A stretch of 64,000 nucleotides of DNA from an uncultured Alphaproteobacteria bacterium (GTDB taxonomy: Bacteria; Pseudomonadota; Alphaproteobacteria; Rhodobacterales; Rhodobacteraceae), in NCBI GenBank assembly GCA_902537215.1, contig CACBAM010000005.1:62001-126000 (forward strand), read 5' to 3'. The position numbers were made by a program, and so were the translations under genes. The stretch's first letter is position 1, and each line of letters starts with the position of its first letter. A model generated the notes under the pieces. That model had not been told where the DNA came from and searched no databases. It saw only the letters and a list, made by a program, of their open reading frames with translations. Below, piece after piece: positions 28,254 to 37,162 of the stretch.

Positions 28254-29747
28254 TCACGTAAGTTTTTCATTAACAATCTTATTAATGATTTTTGGGTCCG
28301 CTTTCCCTCCAGATTTTTTCATTACCTGTCCAACAAACCAACCAATCAGTTTTGGATTACTTTTGACTTTATCCACCTGCGCTGGATTTTCCTTTATAAC
28401 ATCATCAACCATTTGTTCAATGAAACTTGTATCTTGCACTTGACGAAGTCCCAACTTATCCACTAGATCGGTGGGATTACCACCAGAATTCCATATATGA
28501 TCAAAAATTTCTTTCGCTCCTTTGCTAGAGACTTCATCTTTTTGTATCAGATTTATTAATTCTCTCATCTGTTCAACAGTAGTTGGATTTTCGTTGAAAG
28601 ATAAACTATCCTTATTTAATCGACCAAATAATTCATTGATGAGTAAGTTTGCTGCTATTTTCCCGTCCGTATTCGTCGCTATAGCCTCAAAAAAGTCTGC
28701 TGTAGCCTTTTCTGCAATTATTACCTCAGCGTCATAGGGGGTGATATTAAAGTCATTAATAAATCTTGGAATCTTCTGGTCAGGTAACTCTGGGAGATCA
28801 TCTCTTATTTTATCAACCCACCCTCTCTTTAACTCAATATTTAATAAGTCTGGGCAGGGAAAATACCGGTAATCATGTGCATCTTCTTTACTTCTCAAGG
28901 GACGTGTTTGATTTTTACTTGGATCATACAGTCTGGTTTCTTGGGCAATCTCTTTCCCAGCTTCTTTAAGTTTTATTTGTCTACGAGCTTCAAAATTTAT
29001 TGCTTGTTGTATAAATTTTAATGAGTTCATATTCTTTATCTCGCACCTAGTCCCAAGTAAGTCATAATCACCTGTTTCTATAAATTTTTGATAAGTGTTG
29101 ATCTCACAAACTGAAACATTTACGTCTGCTCTCAAAGAGCCCTCTTGCATATTGCCGTCACATGTTTCAAGATACCTCATTATCAATCTCAATTTTTTTA
29201 TATATTCTACAGCTTCGAATGGACTATTAATTTCTGGTTTAGAAACAATTTCCATTAGCGCTATACCTGTTCTATTCAAATCAACAAAACTGGTGGTTGG
29301 ATCCATATCATGTATAGACTTCCCTGCATCTTGCTCCAGATGAATGCGCTCTATGCCTACCTTCTTTGACAATTTTTCTTCTGTTTGGATGGATATTATA
29401 CCTTTCCCAACAATTGGTTCGTATAGCTGGCTAATTTGGTAACCTTGTGGCAAATCAGGATAAAAGTAATTTTTTCTGTCAAATCTTGAAATGAGATTAA
29501 TTTCTGCGTTTATTCCTAGACCGGTTTTCACCGCCTGCTCAATACAAAATGAGTTTACAACAGGTAACATCCCGGGCATCCCAGCGTCTATAAAACTTAC
29601 GTTAGAGTTTGGTTCAGCCCCAAATTCTGTTGAAGCTCCTGAGAAGAGTTTAGAGTTTGATCTAACTTGAGCATGAACTTCTAACCCAATCACAAAAACG
29701 AAATCGTTCTTTGCTCCTTTTACTAGCTGTGACTTTTCTATGTTCAT
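28254..29747 (-). CDS. gatB: aspartyl/glutamyl-tRNA(Asn/Gln) amidotransferase subunit B
   Basis: ATP-dependent kinase subunit of GatCAB, which converts mischarged Glu-tRNA(Gln) or Asp-tRNA(Asn) to the correct aminoacyl-tRNA. Signature stretches: VIGLEVHAQVRSNSKLFSG, DLPQGYQISQ, HLEQDAGKS, LNRTGIALMEIVSKPE, and GNMQEGSLRADVNVS. The helical and YqeY tail domains follow, ending near IGWFVGQVMKKSGG. ATG 29747 gives 497 residues; an upstream TTG adds eight. gatC and gatA are not adjacent, which is usual for alphaproteobacteria. Confidence 0.96.
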   Translation of the reverse strand: MNIEKSQLVKGAKNDFVFVIGLEVHAQVRSNSKLFSGASTEFGAEPNSNVSFIDAGMPGMLPVVNSFCIEQAVKTGLGINAEINLISRFDRKNYFYPDLPQGYQISQLYEPIVGKGIISIQTEEKLSKKVGIERIHLEQDAGKSIHDMDPTTSFVDLNRTGIALMEIVSKPEINSPFEAVEYIKKLRLIMRYLETCDGNMQEGSLRADVNVSVCEINTYQKFIETGDYDLLGTRCEIKNMNSLKFIQQAINFEARRQIKLKEAGKEIAQETRLYDPSKNQTRPLRSKEDAHDYRYFPCPDLLNIELKRGWVDKIRDDLPELPDQKIPRFINDFNITPYDAEVIIAEKATADFFEAIATNTDGKIAANLLINELFGRLNKDSLSFNENPTTVEQMRELINLIQKDEVSSKGAKEIFDHIWNSGGNPTDLVDKLGLRQVQDTSFIEQMVDDVIKENPAQVDKVKSNPKLIGWFVGQVMKKSGGKADPKIINKIVNEKLT

Positions 29748-29808
29748 TTTCTTCTTCGCTTCTCTACGCAATCAGTATCTAAACCTGTCCCTTTAATCAA
29801 TAAAAATA

Positions 29809-32367
29809 TTATAAAGACGCCTCAATCTTGGTAAGTATTTCAGAAGTTTCTTTTGAGAGATTATTACCATGGGAAAGAGCATTTAAAGAAGCTTTCGCTT
29901 TTGCCCTGTAAATATTGGGAAAGAATTTGATTTGCTCGAATGCCTTGGTGGTACTAGCAGCGATTTGGGGATTTTCTGAATCAATTTTTTTTATCCAATC
30001 TGCTATTTCCCTATATCCACACCCATCTTCTTGATGAAAAGCATGGAAATTTTTTTTTGCAAAAGTTCCTATTACGCTATGGAAGTTATTGGGGTTAAAC
30101 ATATTGAAGTCGCTATGTGTTGTCAGTTCGCGGAGTCGATCCAAAGCCAATTTAGGAGTTGAATATTGTATTTGGGTGGCAAACCACTTATTCAACAGGA
30201 CCTTGTTTTTCCCATACTGTATATAGAATTTTTTAATATTTTCTTTTTTATCGTTTCTGCCGATGTAATTTACTAGGCACGAAACCTTTAAGCTCATATT
30301 ATTCGATTTATTAAAAATAATATCGAGAAAATCATCAAGGAAATTTGTACTTTTATTCAAAAACATTAACGCACATGCTAACAGTCTTTCCTGGTAATTA
30401 GAATTTTCTCTCAAATATTGTCTGTTGTGTATAAAAGTCTTAAAGTAAGTGATAGAAAACTCCTTAAAGTACCTCATGTATAAATCTTCGTATATACGAA
30501 GGTCTGTCTGTATGACTTTTGGATCAGGTGTGGTTGTTTCCGATAATCTTGAGAAGTACTCATTATCATTGAGCGGTTCTAGAAGCTTTGCAAGTAGTGA
30601 AGGGGTATGAACTTTTTTTATGAGAAGCTCATAAATTCTAGAGATAACGGTTTCTACATTGGGTTGATCAGAAGCTATTTTTTCCAAAGCTATATAGTCG
30701 AGCTTCTTTTTGGTCATCCACACGCTTGTAAAATCTGTTTCAAACTCCAAAATAGCAAATAAATCATCAATCGATTGTTTAAATTCAACTATTACTGGGG
30801 CTGAGAAGGAATTCAATAGAGAAATAGCTGGTTTTTTACTTAGGTTCTTTAATTCAATTGAGGTTGTTTTTTTATCAAGTATGAGCGTTTTCTCCGGCTG
30901 TAAAAATTGACCCTTACTGTTTAAAATCTTATATGTTATGGGTATAATTTTGTCTGAATATTTTCTTTGATTTATTGGCTTTTCTTGTCTAAATATCACT
31001 TTGTAATTTTTGCCAACAAATTTTTCAGAAACAACTAACTTTGGCGTTCCTGGTTCATGGAACCATTTAAAAAATTTTTCTAAATTTTTGCGTAAAACAA
31101 GTTCAAAATCTTTTTGAAAATCTTCCAGCGTACATGCGCGCCCATCTTGATTTTTAAAAAACTGATCCATTCCTTCCAAAAACTTTCCTCTTCCAATAAT
31201 TTTTTTAAGCATTCTTATAATTTCTGCACTTTTTTCATAAACTGTAGCCGTGTAAAAATTATTTATTTCAAGGTACCTTGTCGGTCTAGCAGAATGTGAA
31301 AGTGGTCCTGAGTCCTCTTTAAACTGGTTTTTTATAAGGAAATCTACTTGGTTTATACGGGAAATTTCTTTCTCTAATTGGTCTTCTATGTATTCCTGTT
31401 CACGAAAAACAGTAAGCCCTTCTTTCAAACATAATTGGAACCAATCACGACAGGTTACCCTATTCCCAGTCCAGTTATGGAAATATTCATGTGCTATTAT
31501 CGCCTCTGTAAGAGCAAAATCTGAATCTGTAGAAGTATCGTCATCATTAAGTATGTATTTGGAATTGAAAATATTAAGGCCTTTATTTTCCATTGCTCCC
31601 GCATTAAAGTCATCGATAGCCACTATATTAAAAACACTGAGATCATACTCACGGCCATAATTAATTTCATCCCACGCCATTGCTTTTTTAACACAATGAA
31701 GTGCATGCTTTGCTTTGCCAACGTGTTCTTTTTGGTAAAAAATTTTGATTGTTACTAATTTCCCAGATAACGTTGTAAAAGTTTCTTCATCAAACACTAG
31801 ATCACCTGCCACCAGCGCAAAAAGATAGCAAGGTTTTGGAAATGGATCGCACCATTCAGAGTAATTATTTGAAATTGTTACCGGGTTTCCGTTAGATAGC
31901 ATGTGAGCATATGATCCATGTATTCTTACCGTGTAAGTAGAAAGCACATCTGGACGATCAAGAGAATAGCATATCTTTCTAAATCCCTCGGGCTCACATT
32001 GTGTTACGAAAATGCCCTCAGACAAATATAGTCCCTCTAGGGATTTATTTGTTGATGGATTAAGAATATTTTCCATCTCAAGCTGAAAGTCTCTTGAGCC
32101 AAGAAATTTTCTGGGGATAACTAGTTTATGCTTCATAAAAGTTAGATGATCTAGCATAATCTGCTTGCCATCTATTTTCAGATAATTCAACTGAATATTT
32201 TCTCCTTGCAGTATTAAATCTGTTGGTTTGTCATAATTATGTAAAATTTGAATCTTAGACTTAAGGACTGTTTTTTTAGGTTCTAAGAAAAATTCCAGTG
32301 AAACAGACTGCTGTCTATAAATGGGGGGAACGTAGTCTTTAAGTAATTTATATTTAACTTCAGCCAC
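29809..32367 (-). CDS. pepN: aminopeptidase N (M1 family)
   Basis: Zinc aminopeptidase of the M1 family, E. coli PepN type. The N-terminal beta domain is followed by the substrate-binding GAMEN motif (residues 257-261), the zinc site HEYFH (293-297) and the third ligand Glu (about 316) in LKEGLTVFREQEY. The long helical C-terminal domain is complete. 852 residues. GTG start at 32367 with a GGAGGC ribosome binding site. Divergent from the class I amidotransferase-like gene, 113 nt away. Confidence 0.96.
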   Translation of the reverse strand: MAEVKYKLLKDYVPPIYRQQSVSLEFFLEPKKTVLKSKIQILHNYDKPTDLILQGENIQLNYLKIDGKQIMLDHLTFMKHKLVIPRKFLGSRDFQLEMENILNPSTNKSLEGLYLSEGIFVTQCEPEGFRKICYSLDRPDVLSTYTVRIHGSYAHMLSNGNPVTISNNYSEWCDPFPKPCYLFALVAGDLVFDEETFTTLSGKLVTIKIFYQKEHVGKAKHALHCVKKAMAWDEINYGREYDLSVFNIVAIDDFNAGAMENKGLNIFNSKYILNDDDTSTDSDFALTEAIIAHEYFHNWTGNRVTCRDWFQLCLKEGLTVFREQEYIEDQLEKEISRINQVDFLIKNQFKEDSGPLSHSARPTRYLEINNFYTATVYEKSAEIIRMLKKIIGRGKFLEGMDQFFKNQDGRACTLEDFQKDFELVLRKNLEKFFKWFHEPGTPKLVVSEKFVGKNYKVIFRQEKPINQRKYSDKIIPITYKILNSKGQFLQPEKTLILDKKTTSIELKNLSKKPAISLLNSFSAPVIVEFKQSIDDLFAILEFETDFTSVWMTKKKLDYIALEKIASDQPNVETVISRIYELLIKKVHTPSLLAKLLEPLNDNEYFSRLSETTTPDPKVIQTDLRIYEDLYMRYFKEFSITYFKTFIHNRQYLRENSNYQERLLACALMFLNKSTNFLDDFLDIIFNKSNNMSLKVSCLVNYIGRNDKKENIKKFYIQYGKNKVLLNKWFATQIQYSTPKLALDRLRELTTHSDFNMFNPNNFHSVIGTFAKKNFHAFHQEDGCGYREIADWIKKIDSENPQIAASTTKAFEQIKFFPNIYRAKAKASLNALSHGNNLSKETSEILTKIEASL

Positions 32368-32388
32368 AATGCCTCCTTAATGTCGACT

Positions 32389-32417
32389 TTGACTTATTCA
32401 ACTATATGTTTTAATAG
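32389..32417 (+). promoter_or_regulatory. candidate promoter for the C26 peptidase gene
   Basis: TTGACT (32389-32394) and TAATAG (32412-32417) are spaced by 17 nt in the pepN/C26 divergent gap. The -35 match is good (5/6) and the -10 weak (3/6). A perfect 8-bp tandem duplication TAGCTATT follows at 32441-32456, shortly before the TTG start at 32481. Its role is unknown. Confidence 0.3.
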
Positions 32418-32480
32418 ATAACAGGAATTATTAAAAATTATAGCTATTTAGCTATTTGATACGATACTTTGGAGAATATA

Positions 32481-33251
32481 TTGAAGCCAGTTGTAGGCAT
32501 AATAGGAAACTCGCACTTAATCAATGACACCTATCCAGCTCAAACAACGGGTTTAATGAATATCGAGCCAATTATGGAAATCTGCAACGCAATTTCGCTT
32601 GTAGTGCCAGGGGTGCCGAAAAACGCAACCACTGAAGAATTAATCAACATATGTGATGGCTTTATATTTACGGGTGGGCGCCCAAATGTTCATCCAAAAT
32701 TTTATGGACAAAAAGCAACTAAAGAGCATGGGGAATTTGATGTGGGCAGAGATCAAGTAGTAATTCCTCTCATAAAGGAATGTGAGAAAATTGGAAAACC
32801 TATTTTAGGTATATGTAGAGGCTTTCAAGAGTTTAATGTAGCCTTTGGAGGTTCTTTGCATCCTGAAATACGTGATTTACCTGGCAGGATGAACCATAGA
32901 ATGCCACCTGATGGCACTTTGGAACAGAAATTTGCACTTAGACATAAGGTAACTTTTTTGCCTGGTAGTGTCTTCGAGAAGATATATTGTAAAAAAGAGA
33001 TTAATGTCAACTCTCTACACGGACAGGGTATCGACCAACCAGGACAGAGGGTATCAATAGATGGCTATGCACCCGATGGCACACCAGAAGCTATATCAAT
33101 TGTTGGGTCAAAGGGATTTTGTCTGGCTGTGCAATGGCATCCTGAATGGCAGGCTTCAAGAGATGAGAATTCAGTGAAGTTATTTTCAGCTTTTCGAGAT
33201 GCATTAAGCAACGAGACTTTTGCTAGCAGGGAAGAGAAGTTGGTTGGATAG
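32481..33251 (+). CDS. gamma-glutamyl-gamma-aminobutyrate hydrolase family protein (peptidase C26)
   Basis: Class I glutamine-amidotransferase-like hydrolase, PuuD-type. The nucleophile elbow is PILGICRGFQEFNVAFGG (catalytic Cys) and the His/Glu pair lies in AVQWHPEWQ. NSLHGQGID before the end is also typical. Family members hydrolyse gamma-glutamyl bonds, for example in putrescine degradation. There are no other puu genes here, so the substrate is open. I choose TTG 32481 (MKPVVGIIGN) because GGAG sits 6 nt upstream. 256 residues. It overlaps the start of dusA. Confidence 0.85.
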   Translation: MKPVVGIIGNSHLINDTYPAQTTGLMNIEPIMEICNAISLVVPGVPKNATTEELINICDGFIFTGGRPNVHPKFYGQKATKEHGEFDVGRDQVVIPLIKECEKIGKPILGICRGFQEFNVAFGGSLHPEIRDLPGRMNHRMPPDGTLEQKFALRHKVTFLPGSVFEKIYCKKEINVNSLHGQGIDQPGQRVSIDGYAPDGTPEAISIVGSKGFCLAVQWHPEWQASRDENSVKLFSAFRDALSNETFASREEKLVG

Positions 33252-34218
33252 CTTAAATAGACTACTAAGCGTTGCACCTATGATGGATTGCACAGATAGG
33301 CACTGTAGATACTTCCACAGACAATTGTCGCAACATGCCTTGTTATATAGTGAAATGATTGTTGACAGAGCAATAATTTTTGGTGAAAGAGAAAGGTTTT
33401 TGAAGTTTAATCCTATTGAGCATCCTGTCGCTCTACAACTAGGAGGAAATAATCCGAAGCTTTTGTCTGAAGCCACTAAGATAGCCGTGGACTTTGGATA
33501 TGATGAGATTAACCTAAATGTTGGATGCCCTTCATCAAGAGTAAAATCCGGAAACTTCGGAGCAGCACTCATGAAAAAAATTGATTTAGTTAGATCTTGT
33601 GTAGAAGCAATGAAACGCTCCTCAGGAAAAATCCCAATAACCGTAAAGTCAAGAATTGGAGTAGATGATCAAAACCCTGATGAAGTCCTACCTGAGTTTA
33701 TAACAAAAGTCGCAAACTCAGGTTGTAGCGTGTTTATTATACACGCTAGGAAAGCGCTACTTCAAGGTCTGTCCCCGAAAGACAATAGAATCATTCCTCC
33801 GCTCCAATATCCTTTAGTTTATGAAATGCAAAAAAATTTTCCAGGACTTGATATAATTTTAAATGGAGGGTTAACCGATTTAAAAGAGATGAAATCTTGT
33901 GTGAAGAATCGAGTTGCAGGTGTAATGATTGGTAGAGAAGCGTATCAAAATCCATCAATATTATTGAATGTAGACAATGAAATTTTTGATCAGAAGGAAA
34001 AGGTCAGAAGTATGAAAGATGTCATTAGGAATATGATTGAGTATTGTAATCGAGAGAAGGCTGAAGGGACAGCGATAAAAGGAATTTTAAAACATTTGAA
34101 GGGCGCATTTAAGGGCCGAGCGAACTCAAAAGAATTCAAACGTGCTTTATTCTGCAATGAAACAACAGATTCGGAAAAATTAGAGAGGCTTTCTAACTTG
34201 GTTCCGATCTATTGCTAA
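33220..34218 (+). CDS. dusA: tRNA-dihydrouridine(20/20a) synthase DusA
   Basis: FMN enzyme that reduces uridine in the tRNA D-loop. The N-terminal LSVAPMMDCTDRHCRYFHR binds FMN. HPVALQLGGNNP and NLNVGCPSSRVKSGNFGAALM (catalytic Cys) are of the DusA type, and VKSRIGVDD and LNGGLTDL complete the TIM barrel. 332 residues with TTG 33220. A TTG at 33244 would give a shorter protein starting MDSLNRLLSVAPMM that overlaps the preceding gene by only 8 nt and fits the usual DusA start better. Confidence 0.93.
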   Translation: MLAGKRSWLDSLNRLLSVAPMMDCTDRHCRYFHRQLSQHALLYSEMIVDRAIIFGERERFLKFNPIEHPVALQLGGNNPKLLSEATKIAVDFGYDEINLNVGCPSSRVKSGNFGAALMKKIDLVRSCVEAMKRSSGKIPITVKSRIGVDDQNPDEVLPEFITKVANSGCSVFIIHARKALLQGLSPKDNRIIPPLQYPLVYEMQKNFPGLDIILNGGLTDLKEMKSCVKNRVAGVMIGREAYQNPSILLNVDNEIFDQKEKVRSMKDVIRNMIEYCNREKAEGTAIKGILKHLKGAFKGRANSKEFKRALFCNETTDSEKLERLSNLVPIYC

Positions 34219-34252
34219 TGGAGCAGGCCATTTTTTCTTAAATTAACTGACG

Positions 34253-34738
34253 TTAGTTTTCAGGCGTTCTTTGATCCATGTTTTTTAAACGATCTAGTAA
34301 ATTTTGTAAAATCAAAACAGCAGCAACTGAATCAATCACTTGCTGTCTTTTTTTTCGTGATAAATCGGCCGACAAAAGAGATCTTTCCGCAGCAACCGTT
34401 GATAGTCTTTCATCCCAAAATGTTATGGGAAGGTCGACAATGTTAGAAAAGTTTTTAGCAAAATCACGGGCAGACTGACATTTTGGCCCCTCTGATCCGT
34501 CCATATTTAAAGGCAACCCAATTACTATTCCGCAAACGATTTCTTTATCAATAATTGACTTAAGGTCTAAAGAAAAAACGGAAAATTTTTTCTTTTGAAG
34601 AGTAGCATAGTTTGACGCGATACTTTGGGTTATGTCTGATATAGACAGGCCTACCCTTTTTTCCCCTAAGTCAATGCCCAGAAAAGGCCCAACTCTTTTT
34701 GTGTCATTAAAAAATTCGTTTAAATTTTCCCTGATCAT
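34253..34738 (-). CDS. ruvX: pre-16S rRNA nuclease / putative Holliday junction resolvase RuvX (YqgF)
   Basis: RNase H-fold nuclease of the YqgF family, involved in 16S rRNA 5'-end maturation. Motifs: LGIDLGEKRVGLSISD (first catalytic Asp), IVIGLPLNMDGSEGP, and the WDERLSTVAAER acidic region. From ATG 34738 it has 161 residues and the usual approximately 20-residue lead before the first motif. A TTG at 34777 would extend it into the end of the upstream ccmI-like gene. Converges with dusA across 34 nt with no clear terminator. Confidence 0.9.
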   Translation of the reverse strand: MIRENLNEFFNDTKRVGPFLGIDLGEKRVGLSISDITQSIASNYATLQKKKFSVFSLDLKSIIDKEIVCGIVIGLPLNMDGSEGPKCQSARDFAKNFSNIVDLPITFWDERLSTVAAERSLLSADLSRKKRQQVIDSVAAVLILQNLLDRLKNMDQRTPEN

Positions 34739-34751
34739 TCTATTTTTTTCG

Positions 34752-35480
34752 CTAAATTGGGAGGCCCAAGTTTTCAAGTTTATTCTTTAATAATATTAAC
34801 TTTTCTTTTTTAAGAGTATTTTTATTTTTAAGTTTTTTATAAACATTTATAGCAGATTGATACTCTTTTCGCTCTATGTGCTCCAAGGCTGTGAAAAAGT
34901 GAATATTTTCATTCAAAGCATATTCATTTTTCATTCTATTTAAAATTTTTGATGCCTCTATTGAGAATCTTCCCCCAGCTGCAATAAAATATGTATCCAA
35001 TAAGAGGATATAATCATCTAAATTTGAGGACTTACTCTTCAAAGATAGTACTTTCTCTTGTGCAATACGTGCTTCTGAATATTTATTCAAACTTAGGCAG
35101 GTTTTTACCAATAAACTGTACCCAGGTATGTCGTTTGGTCTTTTTACCAGAGTCATCTTAAGTTTTTTATATAATGAAAGCAGTTCTGCTTTCCCACCCG
35201 CATCTTCTTTAAGCTGAGGGCTTTGTATATACGGAAGTTCTAATTTTTTTTGCTGTAATTGCGGTTGGAGGAGGTCAGGTCTTCCCAAACCAGAATAAAG
35301 TAAAACAGTAAGAAAAATAAAACTTAGCATGGAAAAGACGTAGCGTTTATTAATTATTGTTTCCGAAGAAGATAGATTTTTTTTATCTTTATTAGCTACA
35401 TGCGATATAGAAATAAAGTATCTAAACGATAAAAACAGGCTTGTAAGGATTATAACAAATAGTAGAATTGGATAGTACAT
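34752..35480 (-). CDS. ccmI: c-type cytochrome biogenesis protein CcmI (CycH)-like
   Basis: 242-residue membrane protein with the CcmI layout. There are two N-terminal membrane helices (about residues 3-24 and 46-64) separated by a basic loop. The second is followed by YSGLGRPDLLQPQL, resembling the conserved segment after the second CcmI helix, and then tetratricopeptide-like helices (LYKKLKMTLVKRPNDIPGYSLLV and on). CcmI chaperones apocytochrome c to the haem ligase. It is shorter than many CcmI proteins. The rest of the ccm genes are not here, so the name rests on topology and the short motif. Confidence 0.68.
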   Translation of the reverse strand: MYYPILLFVIILTSLFLSFRYFISISHVANKDKKNLSSSETIINKRYVFSMLSFIFLTVLLYSGLGRPDLLQPQLQQKKLELPYIQSPQLKEDAGGKAELLSLYKKLKMTLVKRPNDIPGYSLLVKTCLSLNKYSEARIAQEKVLSLKSKSSNLDDYILLLDTYFIAAGGRFSIEASKILNRMKNEYALNENIHFFTALEHIERKEYQSAINVYKKLKNKNTLKKEKLILLKNKLENLGLPI

Positions 35481-35578
35481 ATCTATTTCTTGTCCAGGGT
35501 ATAGTTCTGAGGAAAACGTATTCTTTGGTATATATTTTTTGTACTAGCCAAACAAGGGTTATTTAGGGGAAACAAAAT

Positions 35579-36826
35579 TTGAAAAGATACTCTCTTTCTT
35601 CCATATTTACAGAAGCCTTTAGAGATAATCTGGGCTGGGAAAAGGCTTGGACAAAACGACAGCCCAAGAAAGAATATCAGATAATAATCGTGGGTGGTGG
35701 AGGCCATGGGCTCGCAACGGCTTATTATTTGGCTAAGAATTTTAATATGACGGATATTGCTGTGATAGAAAAAGGTTGGATTGGTGGTGGAAATACAGGG
35801 CGTAATACTACTATAATCCGGTCCAACTATTTGCAAGAAAGCTCCATTGGCATTTATGAAAAATCTAGATTTCTTTATGAGACGCTTTCACAAGATCTCA
35901 ATTATAATATTATGTTTAGCCCTAGAGGCGTTCTAATGTTGTGCCAGACAGAGCATGAATTGAGAGCAATGAAGAGAACATCGCATGCAAATAGAATTAA
36001 TGGGGTAGATACCAAAATGGTTGCTCCAGAGGAGGTGAAAGAAATAGTGCCAATTATTAATATCAATGGGCCAAGATTCCCAGTGCTGGGAGCACTCTGG
36101 CAGCCCAGGGGCGGAACAGCACGCCATGACGCTGTAGCTTGGGGATATGCTAGAAAGTGCTCTGACTTTGGCATCGACATTATAGAGCAGTGTGAGGTTA
36201 TTGGAGTAAAAAAGAAAAGAGAGAAAATCGTGGCACTGGAAACTACCAAAGGAAACATAAAAGCAAAAAAAGTTTGTTTTGTCGCGGCAGGTCATTCCAG
36301 TGTTCTGGCCGATTTAGCAGGCTTCAGATTGCCGATTGAGTCAGTGGCTCTCCAAGCATTGGTGTCGGAGCCAATAAAGCCCATGATAGATTGTGTTGTT
36401 ATGGCTAATACGGTACATGGATATTTAAGTCAGTCTGACAAAGGCGAGCTCGTTATAGGCGGTGGAGCCGATGGATATAATAATTATAGTCAACGAGGAA
36501 GTTTTCACCATATTGAAGAAACAGTTCGTGCTTTGGTCGAGACTTTTCCGGTAATAAGTCGTTTACGACAATTGCGACAATGGGGGGGAATAGTAGATAT
36601 GACAGGCGATAGATCTCCGATAATTTCTAAAACTCCTGTTGATGGTTTGTATATAAATTGTGGATGGGGAACTGGGGGGTTTAAAGCTATCCCAGGTTCA
36701 GGTTGGGCTACGGCAGAAATGATTTATAATGAGCGACCGGGGAAGTTGGCCTCTCCATTTTCAATAGATAGGTTTTCAGAAGGAAGACTAATAGATGAGA
36801 GCGCTGCGGCAGCAGTAGCTCATTAA
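35579..36826 (+). CDS. soxB: sarcosine oxidase subunit beta
   Basis: Flavin subunit of heterotetrameric sarcosine oxidase, which oxidatively demethylates sarcosine to glycine with tetrahydrofolate as methylene acceptor. FAD-binding GxGxxG is at IIIVGGGGHGLATAYYLA (about residues 35-52). GWIGGGNTGRNTTIIRSNY follows and is typical of SoxB. His183 in GGTARHDAVAWG aligns by motif with the histidine that carries covalent FMN in studied enzymes (inference from family). TTG start with AGGGGA upstream. 415 residues. First gene of soxBDAG. Confidence 0.95.
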   Translation: MKRYSLSSIFTEAFRDNLGWEKAWTKRQPKKEYQIIIVGGGGHGLATAYYLAKNFNMTDIAVIEKGWIGGGNTGRNTTIIRSNYLQESSIGIYEKSRFLYETLSQDLNYNIMFSPRGVLMLCQTEHELRAMKRTSHANRINGVDTKMVAPEEVKEIVPIININGPRFPVLGALWQPRGGTARHDAVAWGYARKCSDFGIDIIEQCEVIGVKKKREKIVALETTKGNIKAKKVCFVAAGHSSVLADLAGFRLPIESVALQALVSEPIKPMIDCVVMANTVHGYLSQSDKGELVIGGGADGYNNYSQRGSFHHIEETVRALVETFPVISRLRQLRQWGGIVDMTGDRSPIISKTPVDGLYINCGWGTGGFKAIPGSGWATAEMIYNERPGKLASPFSIDRFSEGRLIDESAAAAVAH

Positions 36827-36835
36827 AGGAGAGTA

Positions 36836-37162
36836 ATGTTAAATATATATTGCCCTATTTGCCAAAGAGATTGTGATGAAACAGAGTTGAGTTGTGGCGG
36901 TCAAGCCCACTTAATAAGAAGAGATCACGCTTCAAGCGATAAAGATTTCTATGAATATCTATACGAAAGAAAAAATGGTAAAGGTATTATTTTTGAGCGG
37001 TGGAGGCATGTTTATGGTTGCGGAAAATGGTTCCATACAGCTAGATGTACCCTTACCAATCAAGTATTTGGCTCGTATTCAGCTAAAGAGGTGCAACCAC
37101 CCAAATCTATTTTAGCAACCATTCGGCGTTCGAGAGTTGATTTCAAGGGTTGGGTAAAATGA
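36836..37162 (+). CDS. soxD: sarcosine oxidase subunit delta
   Basis: Small zinc-binding subunit, 108 residues, beginning with the family pattern YCPICQRDCDETELSCGGQAH. Cys6 and Cys9 of CPIC, together with the later GCGKWFHTARC region, match the zinc ligands of the family. It contributes to the intersubunit surface between SoxA and SoxB. It starts 9 nt after soxB with a GGAGAG site and overlaps soxA as ATGA. Confidence 0.95.
   Translation: MLNIYCPICQRDCDETELSCGGQAHLIRRDHASSDKDFYEYLYERKNGKGIIFERWRHVYGCGKWFHTARCTLTNQVFGSYSAKEVQPPKSILATIRRSRVDFKGWVK

Noticed and set aside
34219-34252. Bidirectional terminator between dusA and ruvX
   Set aside because: AACTGACGTTAGTT is nearly palindromic but short and imperfect, and the flanking T-run lies partly within ruvX. 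Not enough to call.
35483-35836. 117-residue minus-strand frame between the ccmI-like gene and soxB
   Set aside because: It lies mostly opposite the soxB N-terminal FAD domain and its product has no recognisable domain.
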